NCBI GenBank assembly: GCA_003344405.1
Contig: NOWV01000081.1
Location: forward strand, 1 to 64,000
Source of the DNA: Trichoplax sp. H2
Taxonomy: Eukaryota; Placozoa; Uniplacotomia; Trichoplacea
Length of the DNA: 64,000 nt
Direction: 5' to 3'
A model generated the notes under the pieces. It worked only from the letters and a program-made list of their open reading frames with translations, did not search any database and was not told the DNA's origin. The first letter of the stretch is position 1. Every line of letters starts with the position of its first letter. This document shows, piece after piece, positions 35,519-46,911 of this stretch. The translations under genes were made by a program, and so were the position numbers.

Positions 35519-38500
35519 TTAAACTAAATATACAGAATCTAACGCTGCCGCTCCTACTCCGATTCCACCTTCGTTTCGTTCAGCATTCTTAGTCCGCAAT
35601 AGATATCCACTGGCATAATTGCTAATAACTTCATTAGGTCCACGGCTAAAACGGTTAAACAATAATTTAGACAAAAAATTACAAATCGATAAATGTAAAA
35701 ACCAATCTTACTTTCAAGATATTTTAAGTAGCATCTTACACTTGCAATCGGATTAAAAAGTAACACTATCATATATCTTACAAGTTCTATGACAATATAA
35801 ATTACTATTTATAAATATGCAGCATATAGTTATATTGCGCTATTAACGCATCATTCGATAATAACTAACCTTATATAGACTCCAAATATTCCTAATTCAC
35901 TGATAACTTTTTCAGCACCTTTAACTGGATTATTCGCAGCGATGATGCAATTGTCAGCTGCTGGAGGGAATATTCTATCCATAAGAATATACGCGGATTT
36001 TTCGTCGTTATTAGTCGATGAATTTAGAAAAGTTCGTATTTCTTCCCCGAATAGGTTATTCCCTATCAGACATGATCAGGTCTATATTATGCCATGATTC
36101 TCTCGGTATAACTATTGTAACAGTGTAATATAATATTGCTACTGATAAAATTTCTCATTACACTATTAATTTTCGTGAAGTACACAGAAATAATACTTAC
36201 CGCCACCCTCACGTGGGGGTTTTAAAACAAAATTTTCCGGATTTTTAATGGCCATTGCCTTTGCCTTACTACCACGGTCACCCTGAAGATATTTTACATG
36301 AAATTTAAAATTTCACAGCGGAAATGAAAAGTACTATTAAACTTCATATCAATTGATTAAAGCCAATGTATATTACCGTATGTAACACTAAAAGGCAAAC
36401 AACATTTCATTTAGTCAGTAATTGTAACCAATAATCGTCCTTATAACTGCATTAGAATAGTGTAATTTCATATTTCAAAAATTTAGGTACGAGTGTTACA
36501 TGATGTATACGTAGGTGCCTTTCTTAACTGCATTATTAACCATTAGTTAATCGAGACTGTAGTATTACCTCTAGTGAGTATAAGCCGACAAATGTTGCTC
36601 TTATCCTTTCTACGGAACTCTTATCTGGTAACAATCTGAAGTATATAATTGTATAATTTGTTTTTAACATTTCCGACATAACGTCTATTTATTGGTACAG
36701 TATGCGTACTAATTAAATTTACTATATATCAGATATTTTAACTCACGATTCTAAAACACCTGGTGTAGATAGTACTTGCTGTATCTTTTTAACTCCGGCT
36801 AAATGACTTGCAATATTTGGAACTTTGATACTACGTGATCTCTCGGCTAACAATAGAGCGTCCCATTCCTGCAAATTAATAGAACATCTATAACATTAAT
36901 TGATCAAATTGACATTTTTCTATAATTGACAAGGTATACCTTTTGGCTAGGGTAGCAATATGGTGCGTAAGCGGAACGGTAGTAGACCAATGCAACTCCT
37001 TGTTTCTTGCTATATTTTAACATAACATAGTTATAATTGTAAATAAACTTCCTGAAACGTAATACTGAAATGACATTGTTCTAGAATCCTATAAATGTGA
37101 AATATATACGAATCAACTTACTAATATAAGGTCTTATCATCTCCTAATGTAGCGTTTTCTTCAATATCAGCCATTGTACAACGAACAACATTAATTGAAG
37201 GATCTCTGAAGAAAATGTAATCGGATGCTAACTCAATTGATGTCATTTAATATTACTCTTTTACAATATATGAGTGCGTTAGTAATGATAGTGAGATGCA
37301 ATATGGCAACAGACTTACGAATCCATGACAGCATACTCAAACAGCCGTTGATCACAAGTATTGTATTCTTCCTTTGAAATCACAAACAAAATAATAGCCC
37401 TGCGATGATAGTATGATAAGTAGTTGATAAGGCTATTAGTTATTTCCATGTAATATTGCAAAAATTACATATTGTCTACGAGACTATCACGTAACTTATT
37501 GTATATGTATTTGATCTCTTTGCTAACTTACTTATCATTTCCATACAGTTTCCAAGCTAGTTGCATTGCCTTAGCAGGCTCTAGACAGTTATTAGTAGCA
37601 ATCTAGAAAATTTCATTTAACTACTTAGATATTAAAGTCTACTTAAAAGGCAGAATGCTATAGGTATTTTCCTAAATTTATCAATTTCATAATTATGTGT
37701 AGTACCCGTTCTAAATTGTAATCGTCAGTCAAACCCAATTCCCGTATAACGTATCTGAAAGGTTAATATTTAGTGCAGTTTAATAGCATGTTGAGTATAT
37801 ATCGTATCACTAGGTGATCAGGTAATAACCTCAATATAAACGTCAATTTGTACTTAGTTATTATCATGAAAGTCAGTTGCTCGATGTACTGTACTACTAC
37901 TAACCGATGGAGTGACGGTACGACAGAAGAACTTCCAATGAAACCAACGGAAACAGTATTAAATTCAACTTGTTTTAAGCTTAACTGGTTATTACTGTTG
38001 CTTTGATCCAGCATGTAGTCCGATCGGGTGAGCATAAAATTGATTGGCTAAGAGTATAAATAACTAATTAATTATACGACTAGGTTATTTTCACTCATCA
38101 TATCATAGAACCATATCTAGCTCGAAGACACATCGTTTGATTAAGTAATAAAAGTACAGTTCATATTGATTCACTTTTATCGCAACAACTTATTGAAGCT
38201 CTTCTTAACTGTATCCTAACTGACTTGAGCAATTCCTTCTTTCAGGACTTGATTGTAGACATACATTAATTTTGAAGCGTATTCATCGTCCTGTAACGAT
38301 CTAAAGGCACATAAATTATCGTTCAATTATATCATTAATTATTAATTATTTCAAGGTACGTAGTTTGATCATCATTGATATTTTGATAATAGGATAAAAA
38401 TAAGCGTCTTGCATTTTATACCGAATCGATATTGCATGGAAAAGTAATTTATTTTAATAATTGCAGTATGATCATAATACAGTATTCAATTTAAGTAATA

Positions 38501-39005
38501 TTTATAAGCTGCGATTGCTAGTATGTACAGATCTCCTACAAGAGAATACAGTAGAGTACGCGTAGGCGAGTAGGTACTCTATGCTCTCTTCGTCTAAGTA
38601 GCAATGAACTAGTAGCATCTCGATAGTGTATGATAAAATGAATTCTACCATTGAGCGTGACTAGTAACTACTATATCATACATATGACATCGATCTGCCA
38701 TCCAGTCGATGATGGCTAGTGCTACTTTACCGCTTCAAATTTTCAGATAAGAAACTTGTCTTTCTTGTGATGATATCGAAAACTGTATTGAAATCCATCT
38801 GAACTTGCATAGCTTGATCAAATAATATCTTTGGAATTGGAGTAGGTAACAATGTCACTGGCAAATGATGAAATGAATAATCATGAGGATCATTTCGCTT
38901 GGATTTCATTAACAAGCCGTGGCACGAGCACCAATCTCGAATTTTCGGTGAGATGGTTGATAGCTGGCTAGGCGTTAATTTATTCGTTTGAGGTAGCGTA
39001 GCCAT
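35519..39005 (-). CDS. GSS: Glutathione synthetase (13 exons)
   Basis: ATP-grasp ligase joining gamma-glutamylcysteine and glycine, the second step of cytosolic glutathione synthesis. Exons in gene order: 38731-39005, 38225-38300, 37905-38047, 37706-37754, 37532-37602, 37319-37399, 37122-37205, 36940-37009, 36747-36868, 36569-36635, 36201-36282, 35870-36062, 35519-35645; 479 residues (human 474), all GT-AG and in phase. Motifs: [30 protein letters not shown], the VYYRSAYAP strand, [10 protein letters not shown], the ATP/glycine-rich loop [35 protein letters not shown] and [23 protein letters not shown] near the C-terminus. Two exons (49 and 67 nt) are short. The start codon is followed by ATLPQTNKL and lies about 120 bp from a palindrome array shared with SLC52A. 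Confidence 0.95.
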
Positions 39006-39122
39006 TTGGTCCTGTATTGCAAAATTTTTGTTATGAAGTTATGATCACTAATTCTAACAGTAGTAAATGGAGCGGAAGAGGTCCTTGTCCAACCACTCGA
39101 TCGTTGCGGGCTGCCGGTTGCA

Positions 39123-39561
39123 ACAGTACAGTACTGTACTGTACAGTACAGTATTGCGAGAATTGTTCTACATGTACTGTGGGCCACTACTGTGGTATTA
39201 GAAAAAGAGAGGGAGTGGCTATTGGGGGAAAGCTTCTGTCTGTCTTGTCTGTTTCCAGAGTTGAACATGGTATGTACTGTAGTACTGTACAGTACAGTAT
39301 TGCGAGAATTGTTCTACTGTACATGTACTGTACATGTACTCTTTTTCTAATACCCCAGACCACAGTACTGTACAGTACTGTACAGTACTGTGGGGTACTG
39401 TGGTCTGTGGTATTAGAAAAAGAGAGGGAGTAGCTATTGGGGGAAAGCTTCTGTCTGTCTTGTCTGTTTCCAGAGTTGAACATTGTATGTACTGTACAGT
39501 ACACATTACAATAGCATAGTAATAACAGTACTGTACAGTGTACAGTGTACAGTACAGTATA
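39123..39561. repeat. TACTGTACAGTA palindrome clusters
   Basis: Blocks at 39123-39161, 39275-39345, 39363-39403 and 39488-39561, each with several overlapping ACAGTACTGTACTGTACAGT-type units. They flank and separate the copies of the 91-bp duplication. Confidence 0.85.
39191..39496. repeat. 91-bp direct repeat pair with inverted core
   Basis: Copies at 39191-39281 and 39406-39496 differ at only 2 of 91 positions. Between them 39336-39352 is the reverse complement of the first part of each copy (GGTATTAGAAAAAGAG), so the pair can also fold as a large hairpin. The phrase TATTGCGAGAATTGTTCTAC is likewise duplicated at about 39151 and 39299. Confidence 0.85.
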
Positions 39562-40040
39562 TCAAAATTGACGTTACTCATGCTACAAAATATTAGTTAC
39601 ATAATGCCTAAAGGCTAATAAGGGAGCTGACAATCGTGCTGGGGCAAAAATAGGATATTCCTGCCTGCAAGGACTACAGTACAGCACGTACGTACCCCTT
39701 AAACGTTTTCCTGTGCAGAAGCACAGATTCTTTTTTCTAAAAAATCGCCATTTCTCCTTCTTTCTCCAAGAAGAAATGGCGTTCCTGCACGAAATCGGTG
39801 TTCACTCGTACCTTCACCGAGCTGCACACGTCACATACAGATACTAAAGCTTATACTGTACTCAGTGTAATGCTGTCATCTAGAGTTAAGCGTGCACTCA
39901 GTTGCACGCTTACAGTTTCTGTAGTTGTCCCTGCTGTACAAAGTACAGTATGTGCTGTCTGTATGAGTGAGTCACGTGACTGTGCTACAATACAGTGGAG
40001 GTCTCTACTGTGACAGTTGCTAGAGCAAACTTATTCCAAT

Positions 40041-40321
40041 ACTGTACTGTACTGTACACTATAGTATGATGACTGGCATAAAATTTGATCGAACAGTGGC
40101 GTATTGAACGCTAATCACGCTACTTTAAAAAGGTCACTAGCCATAGTTTATACTTAATAGTAATTATTATTGTTTTCCTATGAAACTCTTACTATTAGTA
40201 ATTTACGGCTGTTATCACGCAATATTTCAACTTGAATGACCTTTCCCCTATTGCGAACTTGCGATAACCCTTTGCTAGATTGACAGTACTGTACTGTACA
40301 CTTGTACAGTACTGTACTGTG
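40041..40321. repeat. TACTGTACAGTA palindrome clusters (minor)
   Basis: Two short blocks, 40041-40065 and 40285-40321 (GACAGTACTGTACTGTACAC followed by TTGTACAGTACTGTACTGT). Confidence 0.7.
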
Positions 40322-40381
40322 TCCAGATCCAATTTTTTGCTGACAGCATCCGGAGGCTTCATGAAAAGAACTTGTAGTAAA

Positions 40382-40388
40382 TGACTCA
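40382..40388. promoter_or_regulatory. TGACTCA (AP-1/MARE-core) site, copy 1
   Basis: Exact TRE heptamer near the start of the first tandem copy; its twin is at 40543-40549. This heptamer is the core bound by AP-1 and Maf-type bZIP proteins. Function is not shown by the sequence. Confidence 0.35.
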
Positions 40389-40481
40389 AAAAGACGAATC
40401 TCGTGACTGCTAGTGTTTGAGGAGTATGCGCATGCCTTGTTGGTAGTAAAGTAAAGTAAAAGGCGTCTTTGGTTGACCTGG

Positions 40482-40499
40482 ACGTAGTACGTACTACGT
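40482..40499. repeat. Perfect 18-bp palindrome
   Basis: ACGTAGTACGTACTACGT, fully self-complementary, inside tandem copy 1. Copy 2 has one inserted A at the centre, which breaks the symmetry. Confidence 0.8.
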
Positions 40500-40542
40500 A
40501 CCGTGCCGTTTCATCATCTTGCTAGTACGATTGAGTAATCAA

Positions 40543-40549
40543 TGACTCA
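40543..40549. promoter_or_regulatory. TGACTCA (AP-1/MARE-core) site, copy 2
   Basis: Second TGACTCA, in the copy nearest the SLC52A start codon (266 bp upstream). Confidence 0.35.
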
Positions 40550-40814
40550 AATGACGAATCTCGTGACTGTTTTTAGTGGGTGAGGAGTATGCGCATGCCT
40601 TGTTGGTAGTAAAGTAAAAGGCGTCTTTGGTTGACCTGGACGTAGTACGTAACTACGTCCCGTGCCGTTTCATCATCATCTTGCTAGTACGATTGAGTAA
40701 CTCCGCCGATTCCATCGATTCAGTGGAATAGATTGAAAATCCATTCGCCAAGTTAACTCCAATTAACGCAAAAGTTATCGTAAAGTAATCGATATAAGTG
40801 GATCTATCCCCAAA

Positions 40815-43800
40815 ATGGTTTCTGTCACACTTTTGGAGAAAAATACATCATGGACAGTTTGTTTTTTAGCAGTATGCTTTGGCATCGGTTCGTGGGTTGC
40901 AACCAACAGTATTTGGGTAGAATTGCCAATCATGGTCAATTGTTTACCGGAAAGTTGGAACTTGGCCTCCTACATAACAGTCATCATCCAAATCGCTAAT
41001 CTAGCTCCTTTAACGTATTCTCTGTTAAAGCATTGGAAACCTAACGTAGTCAAAGAAGTGCCAGCAATCTATGTAGTATTAGTGACTGGAACTGCTTCTT
41101 GTCTGTTACTAGCTTTTTTTTGGCGTTCAATTGCAATAGTTGGTGGTGAACCACATAGTATTGGACTGTTAATCCTTGGTTTTACCCTGGCCATGACTGA
41201 TTGCACTTCATCGGTGACATATTTACCATTTATGGCCACTTTTCGCGAAGTATACATGCCTGCTTACTTAGTTGGTGAAGGACTTAGTGGTTTATTGCCT
41301 GGGTTAGTTGCACTTGGTCAGGGAGCTAGAAATGGGGCTGGTTGTTTTAATCAAAATATTTCTGTCGCTACCGTTGCAACAACTATGCATCCCACTACTG
41401 GCCCCTCGATAACTACAGCAGGTTAGTCATGATGTACTGGATATTTTATCCTTCAGTCTTGTGTTTGAAAATTAAAAATTCCATATCCTGTGCGGTATTG
41501 TCTTAGGTCAAGTACGACGTATAAATCAAACTATGTTTCACCTCTGTTGATCGATAGAAGATAGATCTTCATATTGAACATCCTAGCTTACAATAACAGG
41601 AGTACTGTAGTTAGGCAGTTTTGCTGATTAATGAATAGTCTTTTTATATGCGTCACTAACGATTAATTGTTCACTATTTTCAAGCCCCACGGGCCCCTCG
41701 TACTCCATTCTATCCTGATAAATGCCGTACAACCACATTAATGCAAAGCTTGGATCGATGCGATTGCAACGCAAATAGTAACATTTTCCATATAAAAATG
41801 GACCGTAACTGAATGCGGTTACTTGTAGTGTCTATATTTACTCCCATCATAAAGTATTGATGAAATTTACAAGTTTTTTGACGAACATCCTTGTTGTAAA
41901 TTGTCCATCCCCGACTATAGAACGTACTCACACTGTGGTAGTAATCCATGCTCGCTACGGTACTACTTAACTTAATGCTTACCTATCGACACGTTCGGCA
42001 ATGCTATAAAGCACGCGACAAAAACTTCAACAACGCGACGTAGGAATAGCGTCTGTTTAAATTCCTCCTGCTGGGCAGATGCATAATTCATTTTCTCTGC
42101 ACATTATACGCTGTATGGACGTATACATACGGTAGAATTGCGATATCATGCCATAAGAAACAGACTCTACGCGGATTCATGAAATAACATCAAAGGGTAG
42201 TAGACACAATTTTTCACAGAGATCAAATTGGGTAGATTCAATTAGTCATTGAACACCAGATGACTAAGAACATTGACGCCACGCGGATTCATTAAAAGAA
42301 ACATCAAAGGTTGTACTTAAATAGAAGATTTATGTCCATTAAACACCTGATGACTAGCTACAGTGCCACAGTTGCAAGCGCAATAGCGTATTGATTGACA
42401 TACCGAGCATACTTTGTTTTGTTCGGTTTGTTAATTAGAATATATTTAATTATTGTCAAGTAAAAGGTACAACTTAGCAGTACGTGAAGGATCACGAGGA
42501 AGGGCTTACTAGTACTTTATTAATGTGCACTGTGTGTACAGTAGAGTGAAAGATAAAATTACAATATGATCAAAGACTCCTTCAGTGAGTTTCAATCAAA
42601 TCGAATATACGGTTAAAAAATTACGCTCAAGTTGTTAAGACCATCCGCTTCTATTGCGCATTATGTTATTATAAGCTATTTATTTACTTTTTTATTCCAT
42701 ACTACTGTTTATTATTCCTTGCAATAATTTCTACATATGCATAACGAATCATGTCTAATAGTAATTTATATATGGGAATGATTTTGTAAAATACTAGCGA
42801 CATTAAGTTTACGCACGCTTCAACCTTATTGAATTAGCAATCCATAATATAATTGACTATCATCCTGCATGATTGCTTCTAAATTTACGGCAATATGTTT
42901 ATACAATCAGCATGATTGGAAAGATTGTTAACGATAATATAGCAAAGTACGAGTATTTACATACACTGCTTGATCAAAGTCCTCGTCTCTACCCATTGCC
43001 CAAAAAAGTGCCCATGTTTATGATATCGCCGACAAGCTTTTGTTAATTAGTGTATTATAATTATATATTGAATATACGACGTTGTTGCCCAAGTTATAAG
43101 TCTTATTTGAATCTATTAATTTAATAAATGGATAAACAGCATTAATATTAGATATTGCCATGATAACCGCCGCGTCGGCAACACTGAACTTTTAAAGGCT
43201 ACGCACATGCAGGATATATTACTATGTTGATGAGATTGAAATCCGTAAACTAATGAATGAATAGGCGATATTGATATTCGATATTGCCAACATGACCGCC
43301 TAGTCAACAATACTAAGCATTCTTTGTGAACTTATTAAGTCTATCTACATACAAAACACGATCACGAGACATGGACTACTAGAAACCCACATATACTAGA
43401 TACGTATATTAATTGTAATTATAGTGTTATATGTACCTTGCAGCTGTAATTAAAACCGTATTTTAGGAGAAGGTTTAATACTGAAATAATGACACTGATA
43501 GAACTTCTCTATTTACTATACTCAGTGTACTGTAATCTACTGATGGTATACTCTATGCGTCAAGAATGAATATTGATTATCTCCTAATAACGCGAGTATT
43601 ATGAGTGAAGAGTGTGCTAGTAATTATTATTATATCCACTCTTTAGCAACAGTACACCATAGAAATCATGCTATATATAATCCTGAACTTTTCCTCTATT
43701 AACTGTAAATTTAATATTTTATTCTATTTACTTCCTTCACTCTGATAGCCACTCAAGCAACCCCGCCTCAGAATTTAACCTTATGCGAACAAACACTTCG

Positions 43801-44954
43801 TTCCGTTAGTTTCACACCAGAAACATTTTGGTTTATTTTATTTGGATTAACTATTGCATCTGCTTTGGCTTTTATCGCTATGAATTATCTTCCTTTAGCG
43901 AAGAAGCACTACGTCATTCCTAATACGTATGAAAAAACTGAAGATAATAAAATAGACGGTAGTGAATTAGCTTGCAATAATAAATCGGGTTGTCGTGATG
44001 AAGCTGCTTCGGATATGGTGAGTATTCGAAATCCAATTTATGTACGACATTGTAGCTGTGTCACATCGTACGTAACAAGTACAACATTATAGAGAGTGGA
44101 TATCCAGGTATAGTTCCATGACACTAAAATGACAATATTTTATCTTTTAGGAGAAAAAAAAAGACCCTCTTCCGTTCAAAGTATTTATGGCTTTATTATT
44201 TATGCAAGCGTGGGTCAACGGATTAAGTAATGGAGTCATCCCGTCCATTCAGTCGTACGCTACTTTACCTTATGGTGGTACTGCATTTCATCTAACTGTC
44301 ACTTTATACTCTATTGCTAATCCTTTAACTTCATTTGCCTACTTCTGGCTGCCCTGTTATAATCGTGTCGTAATTGCAATATTAACCCTACTTTCTACGG
44401 TTTGCGGCATCGTGATTATCGTTTTTGCAGCTATGAGCCCATCGCCTCCCTTACTTGGCACAAGCGGTGGATCTGCCTTGACGGTAAGCATACAGAATAT
44501 CTGTAGATATGCTTGTTCTGTGAAATGGGGAGTTTTACCCATAGTTACTGCTAGAATGCCCTTTCTTGACGAAAATTGCCACATTTAAATGAAGTAAAAT
44601 TTGAATTATCAATTCGTTATATTAAGCTTCATTCATCAAAACCTGGTGTCGTAATTAGTCCAGTTTAATTGTATTACGCTATTACAATAATAATTAGACA
44701 CACACAATGTCCAAGTAAATTAAACTCTCTCATGATGCTAACAACGCGTATTTTATCTAATAATGTAGGTTATAATAAATGTTGGTTTTGGCGTTTTGGT
44801 GACTTATGTTAAAGTTGCCATTATATATCTATTACGATTACAAGGCCGACGGGCTTTATTTTGGTGTGGCGTATCACAGCAAGTTGGATCTTGTATTGGA
44901 GCTTTGATAATGTTTCCAATTGTTAGCATTTTTAGGCTATTTCAGTCGTGTTAA
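40815..44954 (+). CDS. SLC52A: Riboflavin transporter, SLC52A family (4 exons)
   Basis: Plasma-membrane riboflavin uptake carrier of the SLC52/RFVT family (human members 445-469 residues, about 11 membrane segments). Exons: 40815-41421, 43749-44017, 44151-44483, 44769-44954; 464 residues, in phase. The N-terminus has hydrophobic segments around CFGIGSWVATNSIWVELPIMV, a typical family opening, then IGLLILGFTLAMTDCTSSVTYLPFM and YLVGEGLSGLLPGLVALGQG. A long hydrophilic loop rich in Asn, Asp and Lys follows (exon 2 end). Then LLFMQAWVNGLSNGVIPSIQS, YSIANPL and the C-terminal VSQQVGSCIGALIMFPIVSIF. Intron 1 is 2.3 kb, the others short. It shares its upstream space with GSS. Confidence 0.94.
41422..43748 (+). 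other. SLC52A intron 1 (2.3 kb) with diverged repeats
   Basis: No coding exon recognised. Two old local duplications can be seen: around 42170-42360 (ACGCGGATTCAT, ACATCAAAGG and ACACC-GATGACTA each twice) and around 43130-43320 (ATTGATATT/ATTAATATT, GATATTGCCA and ACCGCC each twice). Confidence 0.5.
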
Positions 44955-46911
44955 ATTTATGCACGTATTTAATGTTGAATAAGATCCTGTAACTATACTT
45001 GTGTATTTATTAGAAATCTTACATTTACTGCTAATTTATATAATAACCAATGCATAATTGAACAATAGCTTTCATGTTATTGTATACGCGTACATCTTGG
45101 AACTTTTTATTATTATATGAATTTGAGCAATCTTCAAGGAATGTGCAAGTGAATTCCGCGTCTGCCATCTTTGACAGCTCATCATGATTGAGGATGATCA
45201 AATGAGAATCATATTCACCAGCCAGTTAATATGTGCGCGAATAAAATGTAATCTTATTATTATCCATTGTGCATGTTACTGCATACTACGTCGCTGTCGT
45301 ATTTTGATGGTTGTACGGGATTTAGGGGAAACATCGCTAAGATAAGCGTATGTAATAATTTGGTATTCATTAATAGATATTCTTTATGGAGAGAATACTA
45401 ATATAATCAGTGTGCTACTACTTTATATGTTATACAATTTACTAGTTATTAGTTATGAATACCTAAATACCATAGAAATAGAGTTTTTGTTTTTTTTCAG
45501 TATACCGTAGCAGTTTAATATGCTTGATTGAAATACCTAGTTTCACTTCAATGGCATTCTGCATAGTACAGTAGCTCAGTAATTTGCATTGATTATGCAC
45601 TGCATCGGTAGACTGTTACTGTAAATGCACTAAATATTGACATTTTGATAAAGAGTATTGCACAAATGTGACAGGAAATGCATATTGACATTTAAGATTC
45701 ACTGAGACAGTTTTTAAGCTCACCAAAGCCATTTCCTGCGTTACATGAACTCGATCAAAAATGCAATCGGAAATGCATATTGATGTACAAGATTTATGGG
45801 AACGATTTCCAAGTACAGTATACGAGCATCGTGATATCAATCCGTTACGGCTGTGTCCACCCTCTTGCCATTCTGTATGTATCGATTCTTTTTCCTCCTT
45901 ATTCCTTTCACCTCTCAGAGCAAGGGGCAAATTCGGACCGTATTGCACAAAATAGCTGGATCAATTATAGCAATGGTGACTTTCGATGATTCATTGGCTG
46001 CTCATACGTCACAAACGCTAATAAATTCTAGATATCATCTCTAAAATAACTCTTACTACTTGCAATTTGGCGTCTATTTGGTAAGACACCCATGATAGGA
46101 ACTATTATAACTTCAGTAATCCCAGATGTAAAATCTCTGGCTTACCTTTCAAGACAGGTGTGAGAAAGAAAATAGGGGTATGCTGAATTTATTTTACGTA
46201 ACCTCTAAAGTAACTTTTACTCTTTGCAACTTGGTATCTATCTGGTAAGACACCCAGGACAGCAACTATTAACATAGAAGGTACCTCTTTTAATAGTCCC
46301 TGATCTAAAATCTCTAGTTTACACCTCAAGACAGGTAAGAGAAGGACAAGAGAGAGTATGCTGAATTTTTTTTTTGAATGGTCTCCAGCTCACTATTCAG
46401 TAATTGGGGTAATGACGACACAGGAATGGCTTGCTATATGCATGACTAAAGCATGCTCTGGTTACATACTGTATCCTATAACGTTGGCTATTATTTCCTA
46501 CACTTTACTGCCATACAACAAGCCTGTATAGAATGCTATCATTTTCGAGGCTGTTCACAGCTGCAGCGGCGTGCCATAGTCTAATCAAGCCACAGAAATT
46601 CTCCGATGCACTTGATAGCTCGCCTTGAAGTATTTAGCTTGAAATAAACTACAAGATTGCAAGAGTGGCGTTGAAAGAAGATTCTACTGGCCACAGTTAA
46701 ACAGCGGATACACTTTCTAGACGCTAGCTTTCAAAGTTATTCAAGTTAGTACAGGTTGTGCTAAGGATCGAACTCGTTGTCAATCAACATTTACAATCAA
46801 ATCCAAGTTGTTGCATCTTGGTAACTACTCTGGCCTAAGTGAGCTCTTAACGCAAATTACAACACTGTCTTTTTAATCGAATTAAACGAGCAAGTGGATT
46901 GATATCGAATA
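44955..46911. other. 1.96 kb between SLC52A and SAMHD1
   Basis: 3' flank of SLC52A and 5' flank of SAMHD1. No gene accepted; frames of 60-110 codons at 45616-46044 overlap each other on both strands and show no family features. It holds a short GGAAATGCATATTGA pair (45673 and 45769) and a tandem duplication at 46042-46369. Unlike other 5' flanks it lacks a dense palindrome array. Confidence 0.5.
46042..46369. repeat. Tandem duplication, about 160 bp unit
   Basis: Copy 1 about 46042-46191, copy 2 about 46204-46369. Shared in order: CTCTAAA-TAAC, TTGCAA-TTGG, TCTATTTGGTAAGACACCCA/TCTATCTGGTAAGACACCCA, AACTATTA, AAAATCTCT, CAAGACAGGT and GTATGCTGAATTT. Copy 2 has an insertion of about 15 bp. 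It ends about 540 bp before the SAMHD1 start. Confidence 0.8.

Larger units (their letters stand above)
40381..40700. repeat. 158-bp tandem duplication upstream of SLC52A
   Basis: Copies at about 40381-40538 and 40542-40700. Both contain TGACTCAAA, GACGAATCTCGTGACTG, GAGGAGTATGCGCATGCC, AGGCGTCTTTGGTTGACC and CTTGCTAGTACGATTGAGTAA. Differences are a few small indels. The second copy ends 114 bp before the SLC52A ATG, so the pair probably lies in the promoter or 5' UTR. Confidence 0.9.
39006..40814. other. Divergent intergenic space GSS/SLC52A (1.8 kb)
   Basis: The most structured non-coding stretch of the window. It holds palindrome arrays, a recent 91-bp direct duplication with an inverted piece between the copies, and a 158-bp tandem duplication right before SLC52A with a TGACTCA site in each copy. 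Frames of 60-138 codons here (39017-39581) are translations of the repeats. Confidence 0.7.

Noticed and set aside
39017-39581. Overlapping frames up to 138 codons near the GSS start
   Set aside because: Translations of the 91-bp duplication and palindrome arrays, with repeated VQYCTV-like strings and no family features.
40381-40814. FMN riboswitch before the riboflavin transporter
   Set aside because: Considered because of the gene function, but I see none of the conserved FMN-aptamer helices, and the structure is explained by a tandem duplication.
44357-44584. 75-codon minus-strand frame
   Set aside because: Antisense to SLC52A exon 3, whose membrane segments and splice phases are clear.
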